Source: Euryodendron excelsum (Eukaryota; Streptophyta; Magnoliopsida; Ericales; Pentaphylacaceae). From it: 64,000 nt of DNA. The stretch spans positions 3,841,001 to 3,905,000 of the forward strand of contig CM065392.1 in NCBI GenBank assembly GCA_033060915.1, given 5' to 3'. The notes under the pieces were generated by a model. The model saw only the letters and a list, made by a program, of their open reading frames with translations, was not told the origin of the DNA and did no database searches. Shown piece after piece: positions 1-10,313 of this stretch (position 1 is the stretch's first letter; the number at the start of each line of letters is the position of its first letter). A program made the position numbers and the translations under genes.

Positions 1-1250
1 GGTTGGGATTGGAAATATTGAGAGTTTTGAGGCCCTCCTTGGAATGCTTGAGGATTCGAAGGACCCTCGTTTTTCCACCCAAAGTTTGAGTGATTTCAAC
101 ATCCAAGGTTATATGTGTTCAAAAAAGTGTTCCCCCCAACTCGTTGGTCATTATATGTACCCCGATATTAGCCAACCGCATTGGCTTGGCCATGTAAGGC
201 CTCCTTGAAACCTCATGTTCTATTATACCACACACTAAACAACTCTCTTCTTTGGGAGACTCACTATTCATAACATTGCCCTATGGCTTCTAACTTTTAG
301 GTAAATGTAGCTATTCTAGCATTCAGATCATCTACTTGATTAAGCTGAAATATTACCCTAAGCTTAGACTCATGATTTTGGCTCCCAGTTATGGCCCAAT
401 CTCTAGCCAAATTCGCTAAGTAATCAAAGAAGTCATACACTTCAGATGGGTCTTTGTCATAAAAGTCCCTGCGCACATAGACTCAACGAATTGCTTTAGT
501 TGTGAAGAAAATGATGAATAAAAAGTATTTATAATATGCCAATTGGTAAAATCATGATGTAGACAAGCACTCGACAAATCTTTGAATCTCTTCTAACATT
601 AGAAGAACAATTCACTAGACACAAGGGCAAATTGAGAGATTTGGTAATAAATTGCTTCAGTTTTATGCTCAAGGAAGAATTTTTTCAAGAATTCTGTCTA
701 AAGATCTTGCCAAGAATGAATAGACCTAGGCCTCAATGAATTAAACCATGTCTTGGCCAAGTCTTTGAGAGAAAACGGAAAAAAGTTTTAAAAGTATAAC
801 TTCCCTTGGATAAGAATTATCGAAGAACATAGACCATACATCCTCGAAATCTTTGATATGTTGATATGATTTTTCATAATCCAAACCATAGAATGGATTA
901 ATCAGCTGGATCATTCTTGGCTTCATAGTCATCGCTGCGTGATGTGTAAGAAGAATAATGCAAAAAGTAGGACCTTGCCTAGCAGGATTCAAATATTCCC
1001 TAAGAGATTTATGGAAAGGATCACCATGTACACTTCTAATTTCATGTCCATTATTTGGATTTGGCGGGTTGGGATTCACAGGTAGTTGATGAGCAAATTC
1101 TTCCACCATTGGGATAGGACTAGGAACTCGGTTAACTAACTGAATGTTCAGAACATGAGTCCTAAATGGGGAAAAAGTACGGAAGATGGGAGAAAAATTA
1201 CTAGAAGAGTCAACGCTTGCCAATCGCTCATGCGCATCCCTAATGAAATA
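1..1250 (-). pseudogene. Decayed gag of an Athila-type Ty3/gypsy retrotransposon (partial, runs off the left edge)
   Basis: Reading leftwards from about 1223, a 160-residue open frame resembles the gag start of the full-length element at 31881-32183: an N/P-rich stretch, then a block ending LREYLNPARQG that matches LRDYLYPPR there. Near 196-240 the minus strand encodes a zinc-knuckle remnant, CLVCGIIEHEVSR, in which the final Cys of CX2CX4HX4C has become Arg. Several frames are needed to follow the protein, so it is dead. The order LTR (2026-3300), primer-binding site, leader, gag shows that this is the 5' end of a minus-strand element; the rest lies outside the window. Confidence 0.75.
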
Positions 1251-2002
1251 TTTTATAAAAGTGTACGTACCCTATGAAGACATAAATTAACCCTTCTTGA
1301 AACATCAACACGAAAAAACACTAAAAAGAGAATAAAAAGATAAAAAAGAAAATATCTACACACAAAAATAACCAACAAAAAATAAATGTTAGACGGGTAA
1401 GTAACAACGTTATGGTAACCTTAGTGAGCGACGCCAACCTAATTAAGTGGTGAATCATCTCGAAATAAGATTATCCATAATAATCAAATAAAAAAATAAC
1501 ATATATATATATGAAGCTATATGGTCACCATATCGAGCGGTGCCGACCTAAATAGACCGTGAATCAACTCGAAAAGTAAACCGTAAAGAAAAATAAAAAG
1601 ATCTGAAATAAAGTGCAGAAAATAAAATGTTAGAATGGTAACCAACATTGGTTATTCACTAAATAAAAGAAAATGTTAAATAGTTAGTAAGTTAGATGAG
1701 TTAGATGAAAAATAAAAACAGAAAATATGGTAACCAACTTAAATGACTTCGTCCAACAGTAGCGAGTATGCCAACCAAAGAGATTAACCACAAAGGAAAT
1801 AAAAAATAAAAATAATAGATTTAAAAATATACAATTATACAAGTTACCAATGGAACAAAGTAATAAGTTAGCAAAAATTACTGATCAGTTGGCATACACT
1901 ATTCAATTCCTTTGTAATGGTAGCAAAGCAATCAATTGTCCTCAAGTTTACAGTGAAGATATTATTATTATTTTTTATTTTCACATATTTTAATTAAGCC
2001 AT
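1251..2002 (-). other. Untranslated leader of the left gypsy fragment
   Basis: An AT-rich stretch between primer-binding site and gag with no sustained open frame. It holds imperfect direct repeats of a segment containing TGGTAACC or TGGTCACC followed by a GCGACGCCAACCT-like block (about 1410-1460, 1525-1570 and 1720-1770). Long 5' leaders of this kind are usual in Athila elements. Confidence 0.5.
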
Positions 2003-2020
2003 TCCCCGATAACGACACCA
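2003..2020 (-). other. Primer-binding site of the left gypsy fragment (tRNA-Asp type)
   Basis: Read on the minus strand it is TGGTGTCGTTATCGGGGA. This is the Athila-type primer site (TGGCGCCGTTGCCGGGGA, complementary to the 3' end of tRNA-Asp) with three differences, all of the kind produced by deamination. It sits a few bases from the LTR edge at 2026. Confidence 0.75.
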
Positions 2021-2025
2021 AAAAT

Positions 2026-3300
2026 TGAGTTGATCTACTTAATATACCCAAGAGCAAGTGCAATGAAGTAGTATTCAATAATAACCCCGTAAGATCGGGA
2101 TTGAACCACAGGGAATGGTTATCCAAACATGCAAAATTGGCATTAGAATTCACCCACGGTAAAAACTTAGATACCGACTAAGTCATACTAAACACCATAG
2201 TATTGCAATGACTTCAGTTAGAACTTAAGTCAGCTTATTTGAATTCTACCATGAACAGTATCGATGAGATTTGGATAATTGGTGTAAGAAATAGTAACCA
2301 AAATAAAATAATTTATTCTGAGAGGTTTGATGATTATTGAAGTAAACTTTAAATTAAACTTAATAAAACGGTCTTGAATCCAATTAATCTGATCACCCAA
2401 CTCACTCAAAATTCTAACGGAGGTTTTGTAACTCAAATCATTAGTTTCTCCTTGAGCCTTTAATTTGGAAGATTTAACGATTAAAACAAAATTTTAATAA
2501 TAATTAATTCTAGAATAATAAAATTAAAATCATAGATTCATACCATCAATTTGTGCAATAACTATACCAAATTAAGATTGTGCATAGAAATTACCAAACT
2601 TAGTCAAGAATCTAAATTTTCTCAAAGATCTAAAATTTAATTATCAAAACTTGAAAGATTTTAAAGATAAATAATAAAAACTCAATTGCCTCTGTTGATA
2701 TCCTAATGTTCTCGGATGATATTCACAATTGGCTCCAAAAAAAAAAAAAAACTGGCTACTTATTGCAATGAAAAAGACTTGGCTTGAAAAAAAGAACTTT
2801 ATAAATAATTGAAAACTCTTACATATATCTCTCTCTTGCCTCCTCTCAAACTCTTCCCCTCTTACCTTTGGTGTTGCTATTTGTAGACTCTCAAGATAAA
2901 GACATTCATTCCCTACAATAATGCATTATTTTCTTTTTTTTAATTATTAATTTTTTATTTTGTCTTATTTCCATGTCAATTGCATTCTTCCTATGTCCAT
3001 TGCCATCTTTTCATGTCAATTGTCATGTGAGTAGTCTTCTTTTATTCAAAAGTAAAAACATGTCTTGCTTGTTTTGGTGAAGTTTTTGAAAAATTGATGT
3101 TTGTCCATGTGGGTGGGCTCCAATAAATGAAGCATTCTTTCTTTTCATATGAGTTTGATCCCTCTTTTATCTAAAAGTCTACAAAATACTCAACACAATT
3201 TATTAAGATTAAAAAAAATTAATTAAAGCTATTTATAATTATTTTTATACTAACATACACAAAGTTAAGAACTTTTAATTACATTTTTACAATGTAATCA
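2026..3300 (-). repeat. 5' LTR of the left Athila-type element
   Basis: The right edge carries the fold-back AATTACAT...ATGTAATCA, the same end found on the other gypsy LTRs here. The left edge abuts the primer-binding site. Internal blocks match those LTRs in the same order: a GAACCACAGGGAAT box, a GATTTAACGATAAAA-like box (about 2475) and a GTGCATAGA..TACCAAA box (about 2580-2610). The length of about 1275 bp fits. The partner LTR is outside the window, so no target duplication can be tested. Confidence 0.7.
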
Positions 3301-3626
3301 CCACCAAGGAAAATAAATCCATCTAGTCCTACAAAATTTCACTTGTTACAGTAAATATGTATTTTTTTAAAATCTTCCTGCAACCCACGAATCAAATCAC
3401 TCTTTATGTAATTTTTCTAATTTTTTTAAATGTAATTGATGCATTCGGCCTAGCACTAGGTTTCTTTGAGCATGGGATAAATTCGGTCCGATCCGACATC
3501 GTCTAAATTGACCCAAAGGCCTTTAGACCGATTGACATGGCCCAACGATAGGTACTCACAGCTATTACTGTGACCTACATTGATTTGCAGATAAATTTCA
3601 CCGTTAAGTTCTCAAAATGGGTGATT
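3301..3626. other. Unassigned spacer
   Basis: About 320 bp between the gypsy LTR and the CACTA element. I see no open frame or repeat. Confidence 0.5.
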
Positions 3627-3639
3627 CACTGCAACAAAT

Positions 3640-4040
3640 AAGGGATTTAGTGACAAACGATTTTGTCACTAAATGTAGATTTTCGTTACTATAGGCATCT
3701 TCAGTGACAAAAGTATGTTGTCACAAGCTATCACTATGAGTCGACACTAAAAGTATTATGTGACAAAAAAACAACTCGCCACTATTTCTTCGGTCTTTAG
3801 TGATGAAATGTTATGTGACAAAAAGTTTTGAAAATAGTGACTGGAAAATTTTGTCACAAAAACCAGTAATTTCATCACTAAAAATTATATTTGTTACTAA
3901 AAGTTATATTTTTGACTTCTATTTAGTGATGAACTAATTAGTCACAAAAGGTTACATACAGTGACAAGCAGAGTCACAAAACAATTGAAATTTATGACTA
4001 CTAGTCACAACGATGGTTCATCACTAAAAATCTCCACATA
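3640..4040. repeat. Left subterminal repeat region of the CACTA element
   Basis: More than ten copies of an AGTGACAAAA/TTTTGTCACT-type motif or its TTTAGTGATGA variant, in both orientations and irregularly spaced. The matching cluster at the other end is at about 7553-7812. Confidence 0.8.
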
Positions 4041-4700
4041 ATTTTTCTTTTATATTCCAGTAGCCTTCTTTGTGCAATCCTTTTACCATTACAAATTATT
4101 AAGCCCACAAGGTATATATCAACAGAACATAATAAAAATACCATTATCTTACTGAGAATGTAACCACACATGCATATAGCACATAAATGTATGAATAACA
4201 GTAAGCAATATCATCTTATTGAGAAAACACAAAATAGACTTATATTTAATTCTCATGAAATGACCATCACAAAGGTCCATAATTAACTGCACAGTAAGCC
4301 ATACCAAACAATACAATATGATTGGTAAAAAAAAATTCACAGTCTAGCTATAAAGTTGATTACATCATTACATTTCCATTGTAATATTGTTCCATTACAA
4401 AATTAAGGTAAGTACCACCAAGTTGAAGCTCAACCACCTCAACACAAAAAATCTGCTCTTTCTAAACCATTCTTAGCCAGTTGCCTAAGCCCTATGTCCT
4501 TCATATTTGTATCCTTCATACCTACATCCACACACAAACAAACAATCAAATCTCTACATTGCGAAAATAAGGGTCCAAGAACAAAGGTGTCCTTGATCTG
4601 CATTATAACATCAATGAAAGTAAAAACCAGAAAAGGCCCAAGAACAAAGGTGTCCTTAATTCTTTTAAATGTGTAACCAAATAACTTTAATACCTTCAGC

Positions 4701-5267
4701 CTATGGTGCCAAAAGGAAAGAGTCCCCTCCTATGAATCTCATATGATCTTCAACTCCATAGATGGCCGCATAGTGATGTGCATAGTCAATCTTCTTCATA
4801 TCAATATCAATTGCAATAACATGTTTGCTCCTGAAATAGAAATAACAAAGAAATCAAGCACATATATGGAAGTTGACAGAAGAAACTTTGCAAGCTGAAC
4901 AAACTTATAAGAAGAGCATTAAGATCGTCTTTTCATCTAAGTACCACAAATAATAGCAAACGTCAAAGAATGAGACATGAATTTGCCATAAAAGAAAAGT
5001 AACCAAAAAATATGCTACACTAATTTCAACAACAATCCAGTCATCATATCTACCATATAATTTCAAATTCTAGAATCATGTAGTCTTACCAAAAAAATTA
5101 CTAGAAAAGGGCATTACAATTATTCAGAAGGTTCAGTATTAATGATCTCCAAGATCAGTCGAATCAAGCAAGATTGCCACTAATAAAGCACTGCAACATC
5201 CATCTAGTGCTCATCTCTATGCAAATTGGATGGCATCCCCACCAACCCCTGGAAAACAATCAACTAC
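4701..5267 (-). pseudogene. Captured fragments resembling trimethylguanosine synthase (TGS1), inside the CACTA element
   Basis: Two exon-like pieces lie on the minus strand. The first (5267-5220) translates to VVDCFPGVGGDAIQFA, then a stop. This is close to the SAM-binding motif I of TGS1, the methyltransferase that hypermethylates snRNA/snoRNA caps (family form VDAFCGVGGNTIQFA). The second (4830-4701) follows a plausible acceptor (TATTTCAG) and begins SKHVIAIDIDMKKIDYAHH, continuing YGVEDHMRFIGGDSFLLAP to a stop. That matches the next TGS1 block, HVIAIDID..KI..A. The order is right for TGS1, and an intron or gap of about 390 bp separates the pieces. The in-frame stop and missing flanks make it a transduplicated pseudogene fragment. 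The protein search was not run. Confidence 0.62.
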
Positions 5268-5562
5268 GACAAGAAGTACCACAATGAAATGCATGATGCC
5301 TGGTTTTAGGCTCCAGCAAAAAACCAACCTTCTTCATCTATTCTGATTCCATCATCAAACAATCAACTTTTTTTTTATCAAATATCAACAGGCTTTATTA
5401 GTCAACCAATTTTGAATGGGAGAAAAAAATAAAAGATAACATGAGGAATGAAATTGTGATTTCCACTTTATATGCATGACAAAGCAAACACATCAGTCAA
5501 CCAATTTTGGATATTTTTCAGCACAAATCAAATTTGTACATTAAACAACTGAAATGAATTAA

Positions 5563-5566
<4 letters not shown>

Positions 5567-5615
<49 letters not shown>
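5567..5615. repeat. (AG)n microsatellite
   Basis: About 24 uninterrupted AG units within the CACTA interior. Confidence 0.95.
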
Positions 5616-5620
<5 letters not shown>

Positions 5621-5632
5621 CTCCAGAGTCAC

Positions 5633-5745
5633 TTGATAAGTTCATGTTCAGCTGTGTTCTCTTCCTTGTTTTCTTTTTCTAGTTTTCCAGTGACAGAATT
5701 GTACTTGGTTTCCAACTTATCTGTTGCAGGATCCATCCCCAGGAT
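5633..5745 (-). pseudogene. Short coding-like segment inside the CACTA element
   Basis: On the minus strand from the ATG near 5738, about 35 codons rich in Lys and Glu stay open (MDPATDKLETKYNSVTGK...), ending at TGA near 5633. It lies upstream of the TGS1-like pieces on the same strand and could be another captured exon. I do not recognise it, and it is short enough to be chance. Confidence 0.25.
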
Positions 5746-7552
5746 ACTAATTAATCATTGTATTACTATCAGTTTCATCATGATCAACCACTTCTGAAGA
5801 CCATGAATACTAATTAACCATGATGCAGTACTAATGAATTCAGTCAATAGAATGAACACTAATTCCTTCAATATAAGAATGTATTTAATATAAGCTTGCC
5901 ACTGCCATAACTCTAAAATCTAACAAAACATGAAATGCCCAAAAGAAAGACTCAAATTTGAATTCACAACTTTCCCTTGTGGGTTGTACTTCCATTTGAC
6001 GGACAACCTCTAATTTGAACTAATCAATCTAAATTCTAAACTATAGATATTCAGAACCTGTTCTATTAAATGCCTACACATATTTGAATTAACTCAACTA
6101 CAAATTCATGACAAAACGATTTGCAATCAAATGGATCCCAATAGAATGTTTAAAGGCTAAAAATACTATACGAACCTGAACAAAGGTATGCTATTAAGAG
6201 AACTTTAACCATAACCTCCTATTCCAATTATCTTTCTATTAAATTTCAACTTCATCTTCCTGCACTTAGGCTGCACCTATAGTTCACTCCCACCACCAGT
6301 ATTGTATACATAACAATTATAAACTGGTGCAATCGAAAGTCCATGTACACCAAATACTATGCCCTGGTTATCTAACCACCATCCTGATATAAGCTAAATG
6401 GGGACCCACAAGAGGATCTAATTCTGTGAGGGAATAGGAGTAGTACTCCTCACTCTTGCTTGTGACATTGATGACTTTATAATTGAAATCTGTACTATCA
6501 GTCTATAATCTCAAATTCATTAATAACAAGTCACTAGGCTAATGAGCATTTGTGCAATACCATTCCAGATTTGACCAGGGACTGTAGTCATTCAAAGAAT
6601 GAATAAAGTAGCTAGATCAAACAGAAGGCAATTCAAAAAAAGGCTCTTAGAGTTCAAAGCAAAACAGAACCAGGACAGGGTCTAATATGAATCTTCTACA
6701 TAAAGCATCCAACAACACAATCAAACTCTCTAAAATACATAGAGCTTCACACTAATTTCCTCTCTAGTAATAATTTGGTCCACTTCATTTCTATTTATGC
6801 ACACATGTATATATATGTACATATCGACATAAAGAAAATAGGAAATAGTGTAGATAAATATTCATCTATATCTATCTATATATATAAATTCATCACGATG
6901 GACAGGCAACCAATACTCAACTTAGAATTACCTCGAAGTAACCTCTGAATCAGATATAGAGTATCAGCAAACAGATCTACATCCATCACCTACTTGACAG
7001 TAGTAGGCGACAGAGGACAATAGCGAAGGACGATGAACAATAGATCGATCGATAACCTTACTGGCGACGTAGTGTTGCGGAAAGTACAACTCGATCTTGC
7101 CTGACCTCGATGGGAGATCCAATCACAAAGCTCTCCTTGGACGATGAGAATCCTCCACTTCCATTTGAGGTAGTTGACGTCCTGGTGAAGCAGAGGCTAG
7201 GGTTAACTGTTCGTTATTTTTCTAGAATTAGGGCTTTTTTTTGGCACAGAAGAGGCCTAAGCCAAACTATACCAGTACACCCCAAGCCGTCCGGTACTAC
7301 CCCAACGACAAGTACACCCCAAGCCGTCCGGTGCTACCCCAAACAGAGGTATCCCAGGAATTAGGGCTTTGGACGACAAGGACGAACAGTAGAAGAAGCT
7401 TGCGATCAGAGATCGTAAAGAGTTCTAAGAGAAAACCATGTTTATGGACAAACCGAGGTTAGAGAGCGAGATAGAGAGATCTAAATCTGTGTGTGTACGT
7501 GGAGAGAGAAGCCTGTGCAATGAACTATTTTATTTTAATTGGTAGAGTTATT

Positions 7553-7812
7553 TGTGACGACCCCTTTTTCACTGTTAAGTCAAAGCATTTTTGTGATGAA
7601 TAGATGTACAATTAATTAAAAATCAACTTATTTAACTAATTTTTTAGTGCCTTAATTTCAGTGTCAACTATATTATCACAAAAAATACAGTATTTTGTCA
7701 TTAATACATCCACTGTCAGTTTTAGTGATGAGCTATACATTTCATCACTTAATGATAATTTTTTGTGATAACTTGCAACTCATCACTAAAAGTTTTGTCA
7801 CTGAAAGCCAGA
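7553..7812. repeat. Right subterminal repeat region of the CACTA element
   Basis: The same motif family as at the left end (GTCACTGAAAG, CATCACTAAAAG, TTTAGTGATGAG), running up to the right terminal inverted repeat. Confidence 0.8.
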
Positions 7813-7872
7813 ATTGTTGTAGTGATTTTACATTTTTAAAAAGATTTGATTGCACAGTACTTTAGTCGGTTT

Positions 7873-8195
7873 TGTGAACAAAGTTTTACATCGTCTGAAT
7901 ATGAAAGTCATCACTTTCACATATAACCTTGGGCAATCCTCATCTTGCAAGTCGGTTGACTTTGCCCATGGGTTATTCAACATGGTATCGGAGCTGGGTT
8001 TCAAAGAGCCTTCTCTTTTTGGGATCACCCCGCTCACGCTTTTATCTCACATCTCCACGTTTCACATGAGAGAGGGTGTAAGTGAAGTCTCACATCGCCC
8101 AAATACGAAAGCATCACCTCCATATATGACCTTGGACAATCCTCACCTAGAAAGCCGATTTTCAGGATTGAGTTAGGCTCATAGATTCTTCAACA
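7873..8195 (+). mobile_element. TRIM-type miniature LTR retroelement (323 bp)
   Basis: Two related short terminal repeats, 7873-7982 (TGTGAACAAAG...TTCAACA) and 8077-8195 (TGTAAGTGAAG...TTCAACA). Both contain an ACATCG box, a CTTGG(G/A)CAATCCTCA box and the same terminus. Directly after the left repeat is a primer-binding-site-like TGGTATCGGAGCTGGG (initiator-tRNA-Met type, 7983-7998). Before the right repeat is a purine-rich tract (GAGAGAGGG, 8068-8076). Only about 95 bp of non-coding DNA lies between the repeats. The family's usual copies are non-autonomous. No matching 5-bp target duplication is visible, and the left repeat is the more decayed. Confidence 0.68.
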
Positions 8196-9508
8196 TATTT
8201 GATTTCAATTTGGTCTAAATTTGTTCCTACAAGTTTTTTTAAGTGTCTACTATCCAAATGTTTGGGTTTAACTAGAATTTGCCTTTATTTTAAGGGTCTT
8301 TGCTCTAAGCAGATTTTGATTAATAATATTTAGAGAAGAGTTTTTTTCAATTCCTATTGTTCTTGTGTTCTTGTTGAAAAATCTTGTACACTCAGTAATT
8401 GCTTACTTTTATTATATCTTCATATTGAAATCGAACATATTTGTGGGAGGTATTCAATTTGTAATTTTTTAGCACCCCTCACTGCACCAATATTAGCATG
8501 CATCTTTCGTAACTATACTTTCATTTGTGGGCTTCACTTGAGGAGTTACAGAATTATCGCTTCTGTTCAACTTAATATGAGCTTCAATGATGGGAAATGT
8601 CTTGCCACAATTACAAATAAAATTCTCACAAAACATATATATTAATTCCATTTCACTGCTCTTGTGGCTACCAATCCTCATTGCATCGGTGGAGATGGGA
8701 TCTGCTTATTATTATTATTTTGCATTTGTATCAACCCGCTAAATTGAAGATGTTGACTATTGTTATGATTGTTACTATTCTTGACGTGGCAGTAGTATGT
8801 TTATAAATCAGAGCTCAGGATGTTTATTTCTAAGTGAATGGCTCTTTCTTTCAATTACATTATTTTAATGATAAATTATATACAAATTTTATGTTTTGTA
8901 TAGCATACGTTATTGTACAATTATCAAATGTCTTAATTTAACGGCTGATATTTGTTATACCTAAAGGAAATTTTGTCAAACATTTAAAGTGTTGTCGAAT
9001 GGTCAATGGTTTCTTGCAGTATTCTCGATTTTTTTCAAAATTAAAAAGATTAAAAAAAATGCTCAACAGTAGTTCCAATTGTGTAACTGTAAAACACTTG
9101 AAACCAGTTTGTTCAGATAGAGTTAATTACACTTCCATTTTTACACTTTACATTAAATATTATTTTAAAAACTTTATTTTTATTTGTAATAATAAATCCT
9201 TAGACTTGTTGTTAATTTGTGTCAATATCAAACTTCTATTGACTTCTATTTGAAAAATTGACAGAAAATTCTTATGTGACAAGCATTTGGTCTTTTTCCA
9301 AAGGCATGAATACAAACTTGAGTTTTTTTTCTCTGAATGACTCAATCGTGTTGCATTTGAGTCGAATTGGATTTTACACGAGACCTAATAACATCATATA
9401 CATCTGGGTTTTAATTAAACTCATGACTTGGGGATAATTTGGAAGGGATTTCTACAAAATTACTACAAAAAGGGGCTGGATTTTATATTTTTACCTTTTG
9501 AAGAAGGC
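8196..9508. other. Intergenic DNA, nothing recognised
   Basis: AT-rich DNA with only short chance open frames (62-84 residues, no recognisable motif). Confidence 0.6.
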
Positions 9509-9525
9509 CACGTGACTAGCACGTG
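9509..9525. promoter_or_regulatory. Paired G-box (CACGTG) elements
   Basis: Two perfect CACGTG hexamers start at 9509 and 9520, 11 bp apart, so both would face the same side of the helix. They lie about 780 bp upstream of the DC1 start codon. G-boxes bind bZIP and bHLH factors and are common in stress- and light-regulated plant promoters. Whether they act on the DC1 gene is inference. Confidence 0.4.
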
Positions 9526-9808
9526 TGAATGTTGCAACTATTATTTAAAACAAAGTTAGCAAAAATTTGAAATTGTCACAAATAAAAGTAAAAGTTCTAA
9601 AGTAGAATTTATGTTGAGTACATGAGTGCAAAATGTAATTAATCATATAAGACACGAGTCAATTTCCCTATCTTAATGTAGACTAGAGCAATGTTCCAAT
9701 TTTGATTTCAAACCGCTTACTCATCTATGATTTATTTTGATAAGAATCATTCATGTATGTTAAACTTTTATTTCTGTGGCAAAGTTTTAGATTTAATTTA
9801 TTTATTCA

Positions 9809-9857
9809 TTTTTTTTTTTTTTTTTTTTGTGGGGGGGGGGGGGGGGGGGGGGGGGGG
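9809..9857. repeat. Poly-T followed by 27-bp poly-G run
   Basis: About 20 T, then GTG, then an uninterrupted G run to 9857. A G27 tract is rare in plant DNA. It may be real (able to form a G-quadruplex) or a sequencing or assembly artefact. Confidence 0.9.
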
Positions 9858-10192
9858 AATTTTGTAAAGCTTTGTTGATAATTAGTACTGGCAGAGTGAA
9901 AAAACATATTGCGCGATTCTGTTATCATTGAACGTGTTTCTTTTTGCCGGCAAAGAATACGACTTTGAGAGCAAAGTGATTCAGAGAATAATGGAGCTTT
10001 TGGTATTGAATACTTGGAGTGGAGGAAGGGTTCAGTATCACCCCCTTTTCCTTATATCCGTTCCCTCATCAACAAGTTTTGCAATGATCACACTTCACCA
10101 AGTAATATAATCTCTAGAACTATAGAATTCGTCACTGCTACGATTAAATCGTGTGCACTTCTCTATGCCAAGTCCACGAGGGATCTCTAATC

Positions 10193-10200
10193 TATTTAAA
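10193..10200 (+). promoter_or_regulatory. TATA-like box of the first DC1 gene
   Basis: TATTTAAA about 108 bp upstream of the chosen ATG, leaving room for a short 5' UTR that contains the GA repeat. Confidence 0.4.
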
Positions 10201-10275
10201 GAAACACTAGTTCAATGCTTAACCGTGCTCATCCACTTCGGGGATTTATTCTTGAGTTCTTTCCATTAGTCCCAC

Positions 10276-10278
<3 letters not shown>

Positions 10279-10306
<28 letters not shown>
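10279..10306 (+). repeat. (GA)n tract immediately before the DC1 start codon
   Basis: About 14 GA units end one base before ATG. The same arrangement precedes the second DC1 copy (about 13491-13515), so the tract was duplicated with the gene. GA tracts in plant 5' UTRs can bind GAGA-binding BPC factors. Confidence 0.8.

Positions 10307-10307
<1 letters not shown>

Positions 10308-10313
<6 letters not shown>

Larger units (their letters stand above)
3627..7824. mobile_element. Non-autonomous CACTA (En/Spm) DNA transposon, 4198 bp
   Basis: The left end reads CACTGCAACAAATAAGGG; the right end, reverse-complemented, reads CACTACAACAATTCTGG. Both sides are flanked by the trinucleotide ATT (3624-3626 and 7825-7827), the 3-bp duplication typical of this superfamily. 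Just inside each end are many short subterminal repeats in both orientations (cores TTTAGTGAC, TTTTGTCAC, CATCACTAAA), which serve as transposase-binding sites in CACTA elements. There is no transposase-sized open frame, so it would have to be moved in trans. The interior holds gene-like fragments, described separately. Confidence 0.88.

Noticed and set aside
7110..7462. Overlapping plus-strand frames starting MGDPITKLSLDDENPP and MAQKRPKPNYTS
   Set aside because: Inside the CACTA element, with no recognised family and no splice structure that extends them. A captured exon is possible but unsupported.
9928..10110. 60-residue plus-strand frame upstream of the DC1 gene
   Set aside because: No family signature, and it overlaps the likely promoter.
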